A stretch of 64,000 nucleotides of DNA from Siphonodentalium dalli (lineage: Eukaryota > Mollusca > Scaphopoda > Gadilida > Siphonodentaliidae): the NCBI GenBank assembly GCA_032622095.1, contig CP136062.1, positions 4,652,001-4,716,000 of the forward strand, given 5' to 3'. The notes beneath the pieces are model-generated. The model was not told the DNA's origin. It was given only the letters and a program-made list of their open reading frames with translations, and searched no databases. Of the stretch, positions 34,106-46,061 are shown in pieces; position 1 is the first letter of the stretch, and each line of letters opens with the position of its first letter. The translations under genes and the position numbers were made by a program.

Positions 34106-34360
34106 GGGTTGAAATTGTTCTTGTAATTTGATTATTCAACAATGAATTATTGGGGAATTTGTTGTATTTAGACCAACATTTGCGTATTTTCCTACTTTAG
34201 GTCCAACATTTTGACTGAAATGGCCATAAGTCGGGAAGCCTGTGCGCGGTACCACATGACCCCCCCCATGGCCAACTTAAATGGTCACGAGTTGGAAATT
34301 TTTCAACCTTCGTGGGGGTGTCAGGTTGGAGAATCCCAACACTTTGGAAAGCTCGAGGCC
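34106..34360 (+). repeat. Interspersed segment shared with 13930-14130
   Basis: Same order of conserved blocks as at 13930-14130, with an additional ~60-bp piece in the middle (34225-34285). No coding potential. Confidence 0.6.
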
Positions 34361-35549
34361 AGTATAGATGCTATAGGATTTTGCGGTTTTCATGTTCAGA
34401 TTTGAAAACTTTTCTCCCACCGTGCCCAACCAAGATCGGATTTTCAGGTTCAGAACTGTAATTTTGTTTTACTGGCAGAATCATGTTGCGCCCAGTGCAA
34501 GATTACAAGTATACTGATCCATTCAGAATAGCCTATGATCCAGGCATTTGAAGGAACAGCCAAGTGGGGTGCAAATTGAATTACGCATATTTATTAGCCC
34601 CCCCCCCCTTAACGGAACCCTCTAGCTATACGTCCCTATGCGCCATGTTTATTTTACCACGTGGTTTTAGATAGGCGTACTGACGCAATATAGTGTTATA
34701 CCGCGTTGACCTCAACTTGCTATTAAATTGTTAAAAAGGTACAACGTTTTCGTACTGTATAACAAGTAAACTGGACCTGATTTATTTGAGACAAGTTCAT
34801 AGCAATATACCACATAAAAAATGATGTCCGACCTAAAAATATGTGTCAAATACCTATGAAATAGCGATATAAAACAAATAACTTCCACTTTGAAAATAGC
34901 TTATAAACGTTGACTGCCCCTTTAATTGTGTAATGTCAGGATGTTCAATGAGTATGTGGTATGCTAGTATTTTTACCTGATTGTAAAATCAATCATTATG
35001 TATACATCATTACCTCGACAAAGAGTGAAATGGATACTTGATTGATGTCTCGCATGGCACCAGCCTTAACATAATACCACAACTGCTGGAATGTAAACAT
35101 AATTTAATTGGAACCAGTGATACAAACCCCATACAGTGCACGTGCCCTATAGGCTATAGCTGTGATTCTCAGCGGATTGATGAGACACAACTGTGTCTGG
35201 AGTTTGCCAATGATATTTGAAACAGAACCAGGCGATGTGATAATTTACAACATATGGGGCGTAGGAATACTTAAATTTAATTTGCAAATTGAAGCATGGG
35301 TGTTTTCCCTGCGTAGGAATACTTAATTTGAATTTGAAATTAAAGCGGGGTTTTCTGTAACGGCTAGATATCCACAACATGGTAGGTTTGTATCGTTACC
35401 TGGAATATTATTAGTAGGATTTGACACATAAACTGTGAGTATTGCATGAACTTAAAACACATTTCATATAATACCATTTAGTTATGAATATTAACTGAAG
35501 GAATTTACACTAGGAATGAGAAATAACTGTAGAACATACATTATAACGA
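34361..35549. other. Non-coding interval
   Basis: No gene recognised. A small direct repeat (GTAGGAATACTTAA, 35266 and 35313) and poly-C/poly-A runs are present. Confidence 0.4.
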
Positions 35550-36239
35550 GGAAACAATATCATTAAAATGCATTATGATTGCTAACTGCCCGTTAATAAC
35601 TTTAATGTACTGTTAGTGGCGTACATTAAAATTGCTAGAGCAACAATAACAATGTTAATATACAGTTAATTAATGCCCTGCAATAAAATTCCGAAATCCA
35701 GGTAAACAATTTAATGTTAAATTAATGCTGTTTTTAATTATGTATACTACTATAATGATCTATTTAATGCACCATTAAATGTGCATTAAAAGTACAAAAT
35801 GCAACACTCATGGAAATTAATGATAAATGAATACTGCATTAATTAACTGATAGGTAAAAATGAAAAAAATAAGAACGTTAAAATTCTGAAAAAAAGTTAA
35901 TGTCGAATTTAAGCGCATTAAAAACAACAACAAATAGGATCATTAAACCAGTTTAATGGACGTTTAAAAAAAATAAGAACATTAAAATGGTGGGAAAAGT
36001 GAATGTCGAATTTAAGCGCATTAAAACCAACAACGAATAGGATCATTAAACCAGTTTAATGGACGTTTAAAACATGTTTTAATGTATACTTAATTTTTTT
36101 TAATGGTCATTTAATGTTCTAACTATTGGCATATTTTAATGACAATTTACAAATATTTTAATGGAAAATTTGAGGATATATTAAAGGTTTTTTAATGACA
36201 TAACTTTAATGACCATTTAATGTGGTTTTAATATTTAAA
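35550..36239. repeat. Right subterminal region, CATTAA/TTAATG-rich
   Basis: Dense CATTAAA and TTTAATG words in both orientations, plus a ~100-bp direct repeat: AATAAGAACGTTAAAAT...TAATGTCGAATTTAAGCGCA at 35868 and again at about 35968. It mirrors the composition of 7084-7780. Confidence 0.82.
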
Positions 36240-36251
36240 CTTGCAGTAGTG
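36240..36251 (-). repeat. Right terminal inverted repeat of the CACTA element
   Basis: CTTGCAGTAGTG, an exact complement of 7072-7083, followed by CTA (36252-36254), the right target-site duplication. Confidence 0.95.
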
Positions 36252-36621
36252 CTAGTAGGGGAACACATTGTGCGTAACGTAACTATCACAAGTATAACGA
36301 CGTACTCTGATAACATCGCCAGTTTCATGGTTCAGAAGTTTTAAACAAATCATCTTCGGCTTGTTTTATATTATGTTTATGAAAAACTTAAAAGAATAAT
36401 AAACGAGGTGATATATATATATAACAACAAACAGAATCAAATTAGCCATTTTCCTGTGAAACCCAGAACAGGCAAGCTACGGTAGGTACAAAAATTGGTG
36501 ATATCTGAGTACGAACGTCGGAGTGTTCCCCTATCGTATTGCGATAATCGCCAACCTAATTGGTCGACTTCCGCGTCTGAGAGCGCATGCTCATCAGACT
36601 CGCTTAAAGTTTCAGAAAAGG

Positions 36622-36876
36622 CTGAATGGAATCAGGATAGGCAGGTCCAGTCTATGCATGTGTCATTTTTTGACGCGCACGACAAGAGGATCGAACACTT
36701 CCACAACTGTTCTAGTTTGGGCCAAACACGCACAATGCGTTGTCAAGCTGATCAAATTGACCGTATGGTTTACGGAACTTTAGTTAAGCGGAACGCTCAG
36801 TTTTATTCGACAAAATATTATTACATTAAAAACTGCGCATGCGCAGACCGGACCTGCCTATCCTGATTCCATTCAG
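36622..36876. mobile_element. MITE with 27-bp perfect inverted termini, 255 bp (copy 1)
   Basis: CTGAATGGAATCAGGATAGG begins the left end, and its exact complement closes the right end (36850-36876). Similarity continues inward to GTCTRYGCATG. A clear target duplication is not visible. Confidence 0.85.
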
Positions 36877-37251
36877 TGCCCACCTAAAGGTTCAAACTCG
36901 GAAGTGTAATCCTAATCGTATCACTGCTGAGAAAGATACATGGTGAATAGTCTTGTCGGCGTTTAACCATTGGTGTGTTTTGTTTGTTAAAATCTCGTTC
37001 ACTGGTTGCAAATTTCGAGGTGCGCATTTGAAATTTTGGCAAGCGCAATTGCGCGCCTCAAAATCGAAGGACTGACTTCTGTCTGTGTGTGGGTCTTATA
37101 GAATCAAAAACTGCTCAACTATCTATCCCACTAAAATTTAGTATGTGCATGTATTATATGTCTACTTTGATCCCATAAATGAGCGGGTCCAATTTCATGA
37201 GTGACCATGTCCTTGATCATGACCTCGCTCATATACATGTACATGTAGGTA

Positions 37252-37641
37252 CCCTGCTGGACAAAGCAAGTGTCCACTTAACTGCAGTGCGGTCAGCGTT
37301 GCCACCACAGCTGAAATGCAACTACAACGCGGCTCCACCGGCTAACTACAGTTCGGCCGCGGTGTACAGTACTTGCCGTTCGGCCATGGTGTAGTTGCCA
37401 CAGTGTACGTCATTAAACTGAAAAAAGATGATACAAATCAGAAATCTAACCACGGTTTACATGCCATTCAGCCGCTGTGTAGTTGCCTTTCAGCCGCAGT
37501 CACGGCGCAGTGTACTTGATATTCGGCCACGGTGTACTTGTCGTTCAGCCGCGGTGCTCAACTGCAGTTACAAACTCTGACACCGCGGCCGAATGGCAAA
37601 TACACTGCGGTGCCAATGGACACTTGATTTGTCCAGCGGGG
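37252..37641. mobile_element. TA-flanked MITE, CCCTGCTGGACAAA termini, 390 bp (copy 1)
   Basis: Left CCCTGCTGGACAAAGCAAGT, right ACTTGATTTGTCCAGCGGGG, each bordered by TA. The interior is a series of degenerate inverted GGCCGCGGTGTA/TACACCGCGGCC words. Confidence 0.82.
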
Positions 37642-38422
37642 TATATGCTCATACCGGTATACTATTGGCATGTGTCTGGACCTCAACCAATTGATTGGTA
37701 CATTTATGCAGCCCTTTTAATTCAGATTGTTTAGCTTCGTCAATCCGCTACGGCAACACTATGGTCCATATTTCTGCAGCAAATTGCTTCGGCAATGCTG
37801 ATTGCCGTACCAGTAGCTAATCATGAAAGCTGTGTATATGGGCAGACCTGTCTAATTTCACATGATGCGACTGTCCTTGACATTTACTTACGGTACTGGT
37901 AGCACACATACGCTCATATGTTTCTGGACCTCGACTGATCGTTTGTCCAGATGCTGTATATTTTGTCCAAACGGAGACGATCATAGAGAAATCCCAAAAT
38001 AGAGCGGAAGAAGTCATGCAGTCACATCACTTGGTCTATTATATTATATTATATTTTGGAATTTCTGTCTGTGTGTTATAGACTCGAAAACTGCCCAACT
38101 GATCTGGCTAAAATTTGGTAATGTACCAATTTACTACCAAAGGTCTACTGTACATGTACTTTGATCCCGGGAACTATATGGGTAGGTATAATTTCATGTG
38201 CGACTGTGTTCGTGACTGCGACCTCGATATACAAATGTATACTCATACATTGATACCGGTAGGCAACGTTGTTCCCTAAATAGCCTGGATGAAGCCAGGC
38301 ACATCAGCTACTGTATATGTACATATATACATGTAATAAATAATAATTTAGAAATAACAGTTACCAAATTATGAAAATTTCCTCAAGAATATACTAATAG
38401 TGTGAATATTGATCCTATTATG

Positions 38423-39355
38423 CAGAGGCGGACTGGCCGATCGGGAGACCGGAAAATTTCCCGATGGGCCGGAGGCCGGAAAAATTCTGATTCCACGTGA
38501 TTTTCTATCAAGCGAGAATCCGAGGTTTTTTTTTTACGGTTTGGGTGGGGAGTATATGTGTTTGGGCCGCCCAACCACAACTTGGGCCGCAAATGAAACC
38601 GACGTGGGCCGCCACATGTGTTGTTTAACCAGCCGTGTATCCAATAAGATGGTACTCTTCTCACATAAATTCTTGAGGGCAGAGGCGGACGGCATGGCCG
38701 ATCGGGAGACCGGGAAAATTCCGGACGTGGGCCGCCACATGTGTTGTTTAACCAGCCGAATTGGCTGATCGTAATTTTGACATTAAATGAACTTGTCGGC
38801 ATCATATAACACCACGTAAAGACCCCATTAATCTCGAGATTTTAACGGTAACTCCCAGCTGTAAATCCCAAAAAAAATCTTACGCACCCCTCCCCCAATT
38901 GAAATTTACAAGAAAATAGGAACGCTTCAGTTGATGCCAGTCTAGTTTATCGGATTCGAGATTTTCTTCTATAGTTTTCAAAATGTTCTCACCCCGGGCC
39001 GAACAACCATGAACAGCCCGGTGTGTCCTGCTCTCTTGTCCGTAGCCGTGTGCATTTGTCTGGAGTTAGACCGCTAGATGTTAGATTTTATGCAATTTTT
39101 CAGGTAAAAATATCTGAATGGTCTCATACCGGGAATATATAGAACCATGGTTTATGAATATATATGATATTAGACCAGAGGTGCAAATGGAATTATGCAA
39201 AAACATGTATTTGGTCTGCATCTGATTCAAGGGGGGGGGGTGCAAATGGAATTATGCAAAAATATGTATTTGGTCTGATTCTGATTCCAGGGGGGGGGGG
39301 GTGCAGTTGGAATTTTCCAAGGTGGACTGTGGACGCCGCCCCCCTCCCCCCACTT
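38423..39355. mobile_element. hAT-type element, left part only (copy 1)
   Basis: Begins CAGAGGCGGACTGGCC after CTATTATG (38415-38422), as in copy 2. The right terminus is lost at the duplication junction near 39355. It is longer internally than copy 2 and contains a second partial CAGAGGCGGAC at about 38683. Confidence 0.85.
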
Positions 39356-39861
39356 TAATTCGAAGTGTGGCAACAGAAACAGAAATAAAAACATTTGTTT
39401 ATATTGTACATTTAGTCCACATGATGATAACATCAACAATCCCGGTGAATCTGATCATGGTAATTAGTCGGTTGGCGATTATCGCAATACGATACTAGTA
39501 GGGGAACACATTGTGCGTAACGTAACTATCACAAGTATAACGTACTCTGATAACATCGCCAGTTTCATGGTTCAGAAGTTTTAAACAAATCATCTTCGGC
39601 TTGTTTTATTTTATGTTTATGAAAAACTTAAAAGAATAATAAACGAGGTGATATATATATATAACAACAAACAGAATCAAATTAGCCATTTTCCTGTGAA
39701 ACCCAGAACAGGCAAGCTACGGTAGGTACAAAAATTGGTGATATCTGAGTACGAACGTCGGAGTGTTCCCCTATCGTATTGCGATAATCGCCAACCTAAT
39801 TGGTCGACTTCCGCGTCTGAGAGCGCATGCTCATCAGACTCGCTTAAAGTTTCAGAAAAGG

Positions 39862-40116
39862 CTGAATGGAATCAGGATAGGCAGGTCCGGTCTATGCATG
39901 TGTCATTTTTTGACGCGCACGACAAGAGGATCGAACACTTCCACAACTGTTCTAGTTTGGGTCAAACACGCACAATGCGTTGTCAAGCTGATCAAATTGA
40001 CCGTATGGTTTACGGAACTTTAGTTAAGCGGAACGCTCAGTTTTATTCGACAAAATATTATTACATTAAAAACTGCGGATGCGCTGACCGGACCTGCCTA
40101 TCCTGGTTCCATTCAG
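39862..40116. mobile_element. MITE with 27-bp inverted termini, 255 bp (copy 2)
   Basis: Counterpart of 36622-36876 at the same position in the duplicated unit. One mismatch in the right terminus. Confidence 0.85.
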
Positions 40117-40538
40117 TGCCCACCTAAAGGTTCAAACTCGGAAGTGTAATCCTAATCGTATCACTGCTGAGAAAGATACATGGTGAATAGTCTTGTCGGC
40201 GTTTAACCATTGGTGTGTTTTGTTTGTTAAAATCTCGTTCACTGGTTGCAAATTTCGAGGTGCGCATTTGAAATTTTCAGCATGCGTATTTAATAACTTG
40301 CTGGTTTTTAGATCTGCGCGCCTTGGCAAGCGCAATTGCGCCCCTCAAAATCGAAGGACTGACTTCTGTCTGTGTGTGGGTCTTATAGAATCAAAAACTG
40401 CTCAACTATCTATCCCACTAAAATTTAGTATGTGCATGTATTATATGTCTACTTTGATCCCAGAAATGAGCGGGTCCAATGTCATGAGTGACCATGTCCT
40501 TGATCATGACCTCGCTCATATACATGTACATGTAGGTA

Positions 40539-40928
40539 CCCTGCTGGACAAAGCAAGTGTCCACTTAACCGCAGTGTGGTCAGCGTTGCCACCACAGCTG
40601 AAATGCAACTACACCGCGGCTCCACCGGCTAACTACAGTTCGGCCGCGGTGTACGGTACTTGCCGTTCGGCCATGGTGTAGTTGCCACAGTGTACGTCAT
40701 TAAACTGAAAAAAGATGATACAAATCAGAAATCTAACCACGGTTTACATGCCATTCAGCCGCTGTGTAGTTGCCTTTCAGCCGCAGTCACGGCGCAGTGT
40801 ACTTGATATTCGGCCACGGTGTACTTGTCGTTCAGCCGCGGTGCTCAACTGCAGTTACAAACTCTGACACCGCGGCCCAATGGCAAATACACTGCGGTGC
40901 CAATGGACACTTGATTTGTCCAGCGGGG
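40539..40928. mobile_element. TA-flanked MITE, CCCTGCTGGACAAA termini, 390 bp (copy 2)
   Basis: Identical length and near-identical sequence to 37252-37641. Confidence 0.82.
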
Positions 40929-41711
40929 TATATGCTCATACCGGTATACTATTGGCATGTGTCTGGACCTCAACCAATTGATTGGTACATTTATGCAGCC
41001 CTTTTAATTCAGATTGTTTGGCTTCGGCAATCCGCTACGGCAACACTATGGTCCAGTTTTCTGCAGCAAATTGCTTCGGCAATGCTGATTTCCGTACCAG
41101 TAGCTAATCATGAAAGCTGTGTATGTAGGCTTCTTTCATCCTGGAAACAATATGGGCAGACCTGTCTAATTTCACATGATGCGACTGTCCTTGACATTGA
41201 CCTACGGTACTGGTAGCACACATACGCTCATATGTTTCTGGACCTCGACTGATCGTTTGTCCAGATGCTGTATATTTTGTCCAAACGGAGACGATCATAG
41301 AGAAATCCCAAAATAGAGCGGAAGAAGTCAGTCACATCACTTGGTCTATTATATTATATTATATTTTGGAATTTCTGTCTGTGTGTTATAGACTCGAAAA
41401 CTGCACAACTGATCTGGCTAAAATTTGGTAATGTACCAAAGGTCTACTGTACATGTACTTTGATCCCGGGAACTATATGGGTAGGTATAATTTCATGTGC
41501 GACTGTGTTCGTGACTGCGACCTCAATATATACTCATACATTGATACCGGTAGGCAACGTTGTTCCCTAAATAGCCTGGATGAAGCCAGGCACATCAGCT
41601 ACTGTATATGTGTATATATATGTAATAAATAATAATTTAGAAATAACAGTTACCAAATTATGAAAATTTCCTCAAGAATATACTAATAGTGTGAATATTG
41701 ATCCTATTATG

Positions 41712-42316
41712 CAGAGGCGGACTGGCCGATCGGGAGACCGGGAAATTTATGATTCCACGTGATTTTCTATCAAGCGAGAATCCGAGGGTTTTTTTTACGG
41801 TTTGGGTGGGGAGTATATGTGTTTGGGCCGCCCAACCACAACTTGGGCCGCAAATGAAACCGACGCTTCAGTTGATGCCAGTCTAGTTTATCGGATTCGA
41901 GATTTTCTTGTATAGTTTTCAAAATGTTCTCACCCCGGGCCGAACAACCATGAACAGCCCGGTGTGTCCTGGTATCTTGTCCGTAGCCGTGTGCATTTGT
42001 CTGGAGTTAGACCGCTAGATGTTAGATTTTATGCAATTTTTCAGGTAAAAATATCTGAATGGTCTCATACCGGGAATATATAGAACCATGGTTTATGAAT
42101 ATATATGATATTAGACCAGAGGTGCAAATGGAATTATGCAAAAACATGTATTTGGTCTGCATCTGATTCAAGAGGGGGGGGGGGGTGCAAATGGAATTAT
42201 GCAAAAATATGTATTTGGTCTGCATCTGATTCAAGGCCCCCCCCCCCACCCCCCCCCCCAAACAGATGGGCCGGTATTAATTTCCCGGGACGGTTTCTTG
42301 GCCCAGTCCGCCTCTG
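41712..42316. mobile_element. hAT-type non-autonomous element, 605 bp, complete
   Basis: The termini CAGAGGCGGACTGG(CC) and GGCCCAGTCCGCCTCTG are inverted repeats, flanked by a perfect 8-bp duplication CTATTATG (41704-41711, 42317-42324). No transposase. The interior ends with two copies of a ~55-bp module (GGTGCAAATGGAATTATGCA) separated by poly-G, then a poly-C run. Confidence 0.93.
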
Positions 42317-42324
42317 CTATTATG

Positions 42325-42595
42325 AATGCGTTATTTTCCACGGAGCGTTTGTATATATACAGCATGTAAATAGTGATCGATAAGCAAATCACTTTCAGAC
42401 AACTTGGCGATTGATTAGGTCGAGAGTGATTGATGGTAACCCATTCAACACCAAAATATGAGATTTAGCTTATTGGCTATACCGGTGTAACACGATAACT
42501 TCCCCCCCCCTGGGTATCTTCCCCCGGGGGGGGGGGGGGACATGGTCATCATGTCATTGCCAATTCATTAAATGCGACACATCACATATTCATTA
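42325..42595. other. Non-coding interval with facing poly-C and poly-G runs
   Basis: A CCCCCCCC run (about 42503) faces a run of 14 or more G (about 42526). No gene. Confidence 0.5.
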
Positions 42596-42599
42596 TTAG

Positions 42600-44950
42600 C
42601 TCATCTTACTTTGTAAGTTTGAGCTATTGCCATGGGTTGGCATCCGTCGTGCGTGTGTACATGTACATGTATGTCCGTCAACAATTTCCTTTGGCGCGGG
42701 CTACAGGTCGTACATTTGGTCTGATCTTTAGGAAATTTTTCAAGAATGTTGACATTGACATGTAGATGGGAATGAGTCATTTTGGGGTCATTGGCCAAAA
42801 AACATGGCCGCTGACGGCCATCTTTGATTTCAAAATTAAATCAATTGGCGCGGTCTACAGGTCGTACTGTTTGTCTAATCATCATGAAATTTGTCATGGA
42901 TGTTAATAATGACATGTAGATGGGAATGAGTCATTTTGGGGTCGTTCGGCCGAAAAAACAAGGCCACCAGCAGCCATCTTGGATTTTACTCTTTGCATGA
43001 CTAAATCCTTTGGCACAGGCTTCAAGTCCTTACTTTGGTCAGATCATTATGAAATTTGTCATGAATGTTGACATTGACATGTAGATGGGAATGAGTCATT
43101 TTGGGGTCATTTGGCCAAAAAACATGGCTGCTGGTGGCCATCTTGGATTTTACTCTTTGCATCACTAAATCCTTTGACACATCCTACAGACCACATCTCT
43201 GATCCCATCATCACCAAACTTCATACGGATCATCGGGGTGACCTCTAGATGGGAACGATTCATTTTGTGTTCATTCGGCAAAAAAATATGGCCACCAATG
43301 GCCATTTTGGATTTTACTCTTTGTATGACTAAATATTTCTACAAAATCCATTAGCATGGGCTATAGACCTATCTGTTTTTTTTTATCTTCATGAAATTTG
43401 TCATGGATGTTGACATTGACATGTAGATGGGAAACGAGTCATTTTGGGGTCATTCGGCAAAAAAACATGGCCGCCGGTGGCCATGTTGGATTTCAAATTT
43501 GAATCCATTGGCGCGGGCTACAGGCCGTACTGTTTGTTTGATCATCATAAAATTTGTCATGAATGTTGACATTTACATGTAGATGGGAACGAGTAATTTT
43601 AGGATCAATCAGCCAAAAAACATGGCCGCTGGTGGCCATATTGGATTTTACTCTTTGCATCACTAAATACTTTGACACACCCTACATACCACATCCCTGA
43701 TCTGATCATCACCAAACTTCATATGGATCATCAGGGTGACCTCTTGATGGGTATGAGTCATTTTGGGGTCATTCGGCATAAAAATATGGCCACCAATGGC
43801 CATTTTGGATTTTACTCTTTGTATGACTAAATATTTCTACAAAATCCATTAGCATGGGCTATAGACCTATCTGTTTTTTTTTATCTTCATGAAATTTGTC
43901 ATGGATGTTGACATTGACATGTAGATGGGAAACGAGTCATTTTGGGGTCATTCGGCAAAAAAACATGGCCGCCGGTGGCCATTTTATAATTTACTCTTTG
44001 CATCACTAAATCCTTTGGTACACCCTACAGACCACATCCGATCATTATGAAACTTGTCATGAATGTTAATATTGATATGTAAATGGGAACGAGTAATTTT
44101 GGGGGTCATTCAGCCATCTTGGATTTCAAAATTGAATCCGTTGACGCGGGCTACAGGCCGTACTGCTGTACTGTTTGTCTGATCTTCATAAAAATTATCA
44201 TGGATGTTGACAGGTCGGATCATAATGAAATTTGTGATGAATGTTAACAATTACTTGTAAATGCAAACAAGTCTTTTTGGGATCATTCGGCAAAAAAACA
44301 TGGCTGTCAGCGGCCATCTTGGATTTTACTATTTGCATAACTAGGCCTTTCCATATTCCTAATCACTCCATTGACTGTAACACATGAAATTATTCCCTTT
44401 CCAAGTTGAGCTACAGTGTCATTGACACTTTCATTAAATTTGTCATGGATGTTAAAATTGACATAGATGGGAAACGAGTAATTTTGGGGTTGTTCAGCCA
44501 AAAACATGGCCACCAGCAGCCATCTTGGATTATACTCGTTGCATGACTAAATTCTTTGTCAAGGGCTACAAGTCTTATCTTTGGTCAAATCATTTACATG
44601 TAGATGGGAAAAGATTCATTTTGAATTCAATCAAGAAACCCGGTCGCCAGCAGCCATCTTGTATTTTACTCTTTGCACGACTAAATCCTTTGACATGGGC
44701 TACAGGTCGTATCTTTTGTAGGATCATCATGAAATTTGTGAAGGATGTTAACAATGACATGTAAATAGGAAGGAGTCTTTTTTGGGTCATTTGGCAAAAA
44801 AAACATGGCTGTCGCGGCCATCTTGGATTTTAATCTTTGCATAACTAGGCCTTTCAACTTTCCACATTCCTAATTGCTCCATTAACTGTAACACATGAAA
44901 TTATTTCCTTTCCACATTGAGCTACAGTGTCATTGACACTTTCATAATTA
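42600..44950 (-). mobile_element. Helentron/pearl-like element with tandem repeats (inverted copy)
   Basis: It starts with a stem-loop, AGCTCAT-CTTAC-TTT-GTAAG-TTTGAGCT, followed by ATTGCCATGGGTTGGCATCC. This is the inverted equivalent of the terminus at 24940-25010. Then come ~160-bp modules (GACATGTAGATGGGAA, CATTTTGGGGTCATTCGGC, ATGGCCGCCGGTGGCCAT, TTGGATTTTACTCTTTGCAT) to ~44850. The segment TTGAGCTACAGTGTCATTGACAC occurs at ~44405 and ~44920 and, inverted, at ~23575. Confidence 0.72.
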
Positions 44951-45229
44951 CATTTCAGTCAATTCACATTTTCAGCTGCATATATGTAAACCAATTTCAT
45001 CATTAAAGAAATTGCAAATTCATCGTTGATCATCATCTCAACATTTCATTAAAGTGAGACTTTATGTTCACACATCGATTCATTCAGGCAACATTTTTTC
45101 CATTTCTACACTGGTCATGCATTGATCGTCTTCAATGGGGATAATATCTAATTCTATATGTATATCATCGTTAACTATTAAAGTGAAATTTCTCTTCCAC
45201 CCAATCGATATTGCATTAAAATGACGCTT

Positions 45230-45440
45230 CATATTCATTACACTTCATTCAATAATTTCTGTTTCTACATGTACATCGCTTATTGCATTGATTGCCTTCA
45301 GGTAAGGTAATCTATGTCCGACTCAAAATATTAAAGTGACGCATCATATTCACAACACTTCATTCCATAATTTCTTTTTCTACATACTTGTAGTTTACAT
45401 GTATTGCATTGATTGCCTGCAGCTAAGGTAATCTATGACC
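45230..45440. repeat. Two tandem copies of a ~115-bp unit
   Basis: CATATTCA, ACACTTCATTC, TAATTTCT, TTGCATTGATTGCCT and AAGGTAATCTATG occur in the same order twice. Confidence 0.75.
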
Positions 45441-45545
45441 GACTCAAATAATACAAATATTAAAGGCATTCCATTTCCATCCATTAATATTAATTTAATT
45501 CTAAGGAAACTTCTGCTGTGATATATATATGTATATATACATACA

Positions 45546-46061
45546 GGGTACTACATGTGCTACACCACTCGGAGAAATGTCATCACACTAAAATACCATG
45601 TTATAACTTGAATTGATATATTCGTAATCGTATATAGTCACCAATAGCCAGGTTACTACCGTAGTACCTGACATTGCCCATCTAGTGAACTATTCAAACA
45701 CAACAGGCCTGGTTGATTTCGCTGTGGGATGATGGTTCACTTCCATCCTCAAGCTATGGCTAATTTTTTCTGACGTGCATGGGTAGATATGCTTGAGGCC
45801 CCACCACAGTTCAATTTACACCAGGTTCTCAGCTATTATGATCTTATGTTCGAACTTTACTTATATGTTTGGACTGATCATAACCATGATTTTAATGCTG
45901 GGTTTGAATAGTTCACCGGATGGACAATGTCTGCTACTACCGTAGTAACCCGGCTATTGGTGACTATATACGATAACGAATATATATCAATCCAAGTTCT
46001 AACATGGTATTTGTGTGACGACACAGACATTTCTCCGAGTGGTGTAGCACATGTAGTACCC
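45546..46061. mobile_element. Long inverted-repeat (foldback) element, ~170-bp arms
   Basis: GGGTACTACATGTGCTACAC at 45546 is the inverted match of GTGTAGCACATGTAGTACCC ending at 46061. Arms continue through GAGAAATGTC, CAATAGCC and TACTACGGTA-type words to about 45715 and 45900, leaving a ~190-bp loop. No confident target duplication. Frames on both arms mirror each other and are not genes. Confidence 0.85.

Larger units (their letters stand above)
7072..36251 (+). mobile_element. Giant CACTA/EnSpm DNA transposon, 29,180 bp
   Basis: The element has perfect 12-bp terminal inverted repeats, CACTACTGCAAG at 7072-7083 and CTTGCAGTAGTG at 36240-36251. It is flanked by a 3-bp duplication (CTA, 7069-7071 and 36252-36254). 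CACTA termini with a 3-bp duplication define the EnSpm/CACTA superfamily. Both subterminal regions are dense in CATTAA/TTAATG. A tnp2-type transposase gene lies inside (20195-31132, plus strand). The uninterrupted target is present at 39491-39505. The size comes largely from nested elements: LINE pieces, a hAT, a Harbinger-like element, TTAA MITEs and a Helentron-like array. The transposase carries at least one frameshift, so the copy is probably no longer autonomous. Remaining doubt is whether both ends belong to one insertion event; matching flanks and duplication argue strongly that they do. Confidence 0.93.
36252..39355 (+). repeat. Tandem-duplication copy 1, right part
   Basis: From GTAGGGGAACACATTGTGCG onward this region is almost identical to 39495-42240. 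Copy 1 is therefore 6928-7071 joined to 36252-39355. Copy 1 retains ~320 bp (38600-38923) that copy 2 lacks; copy 2 has ~55 bp near 40278-40332 that copy 1 lacks. Open frames that recur in both copies reflect recent duplication and not conservation. Confidence 0.92.
39356..42240 (+). repeat. Tandem-duplication copy 2, with the empty CACTA target site
   Basis: Uninterrupted counterpart of 6928-7071 plus 36252-39355. The sequence GATACTAGTAGGGGAAC at 39491-39507 is the pre-insertion target, with a single CTA at 39495-39497 and no excision footprint. Confidence 0.93.

Noticed and set aside
36495-37734. Frames of 80-123 codons that recur at 39735-41216 and look conserved
   Set aside because: The two regions are recent duplicates, so identity is not evidence of selection. 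The frames run through MITEs with inverted termini.
42503-42540. Facing poly-C and poly-G runs as a functional hairpin
   Set aside because: Could equally be assembly or sequencing noise in homopolymers; not enough to call a feature.
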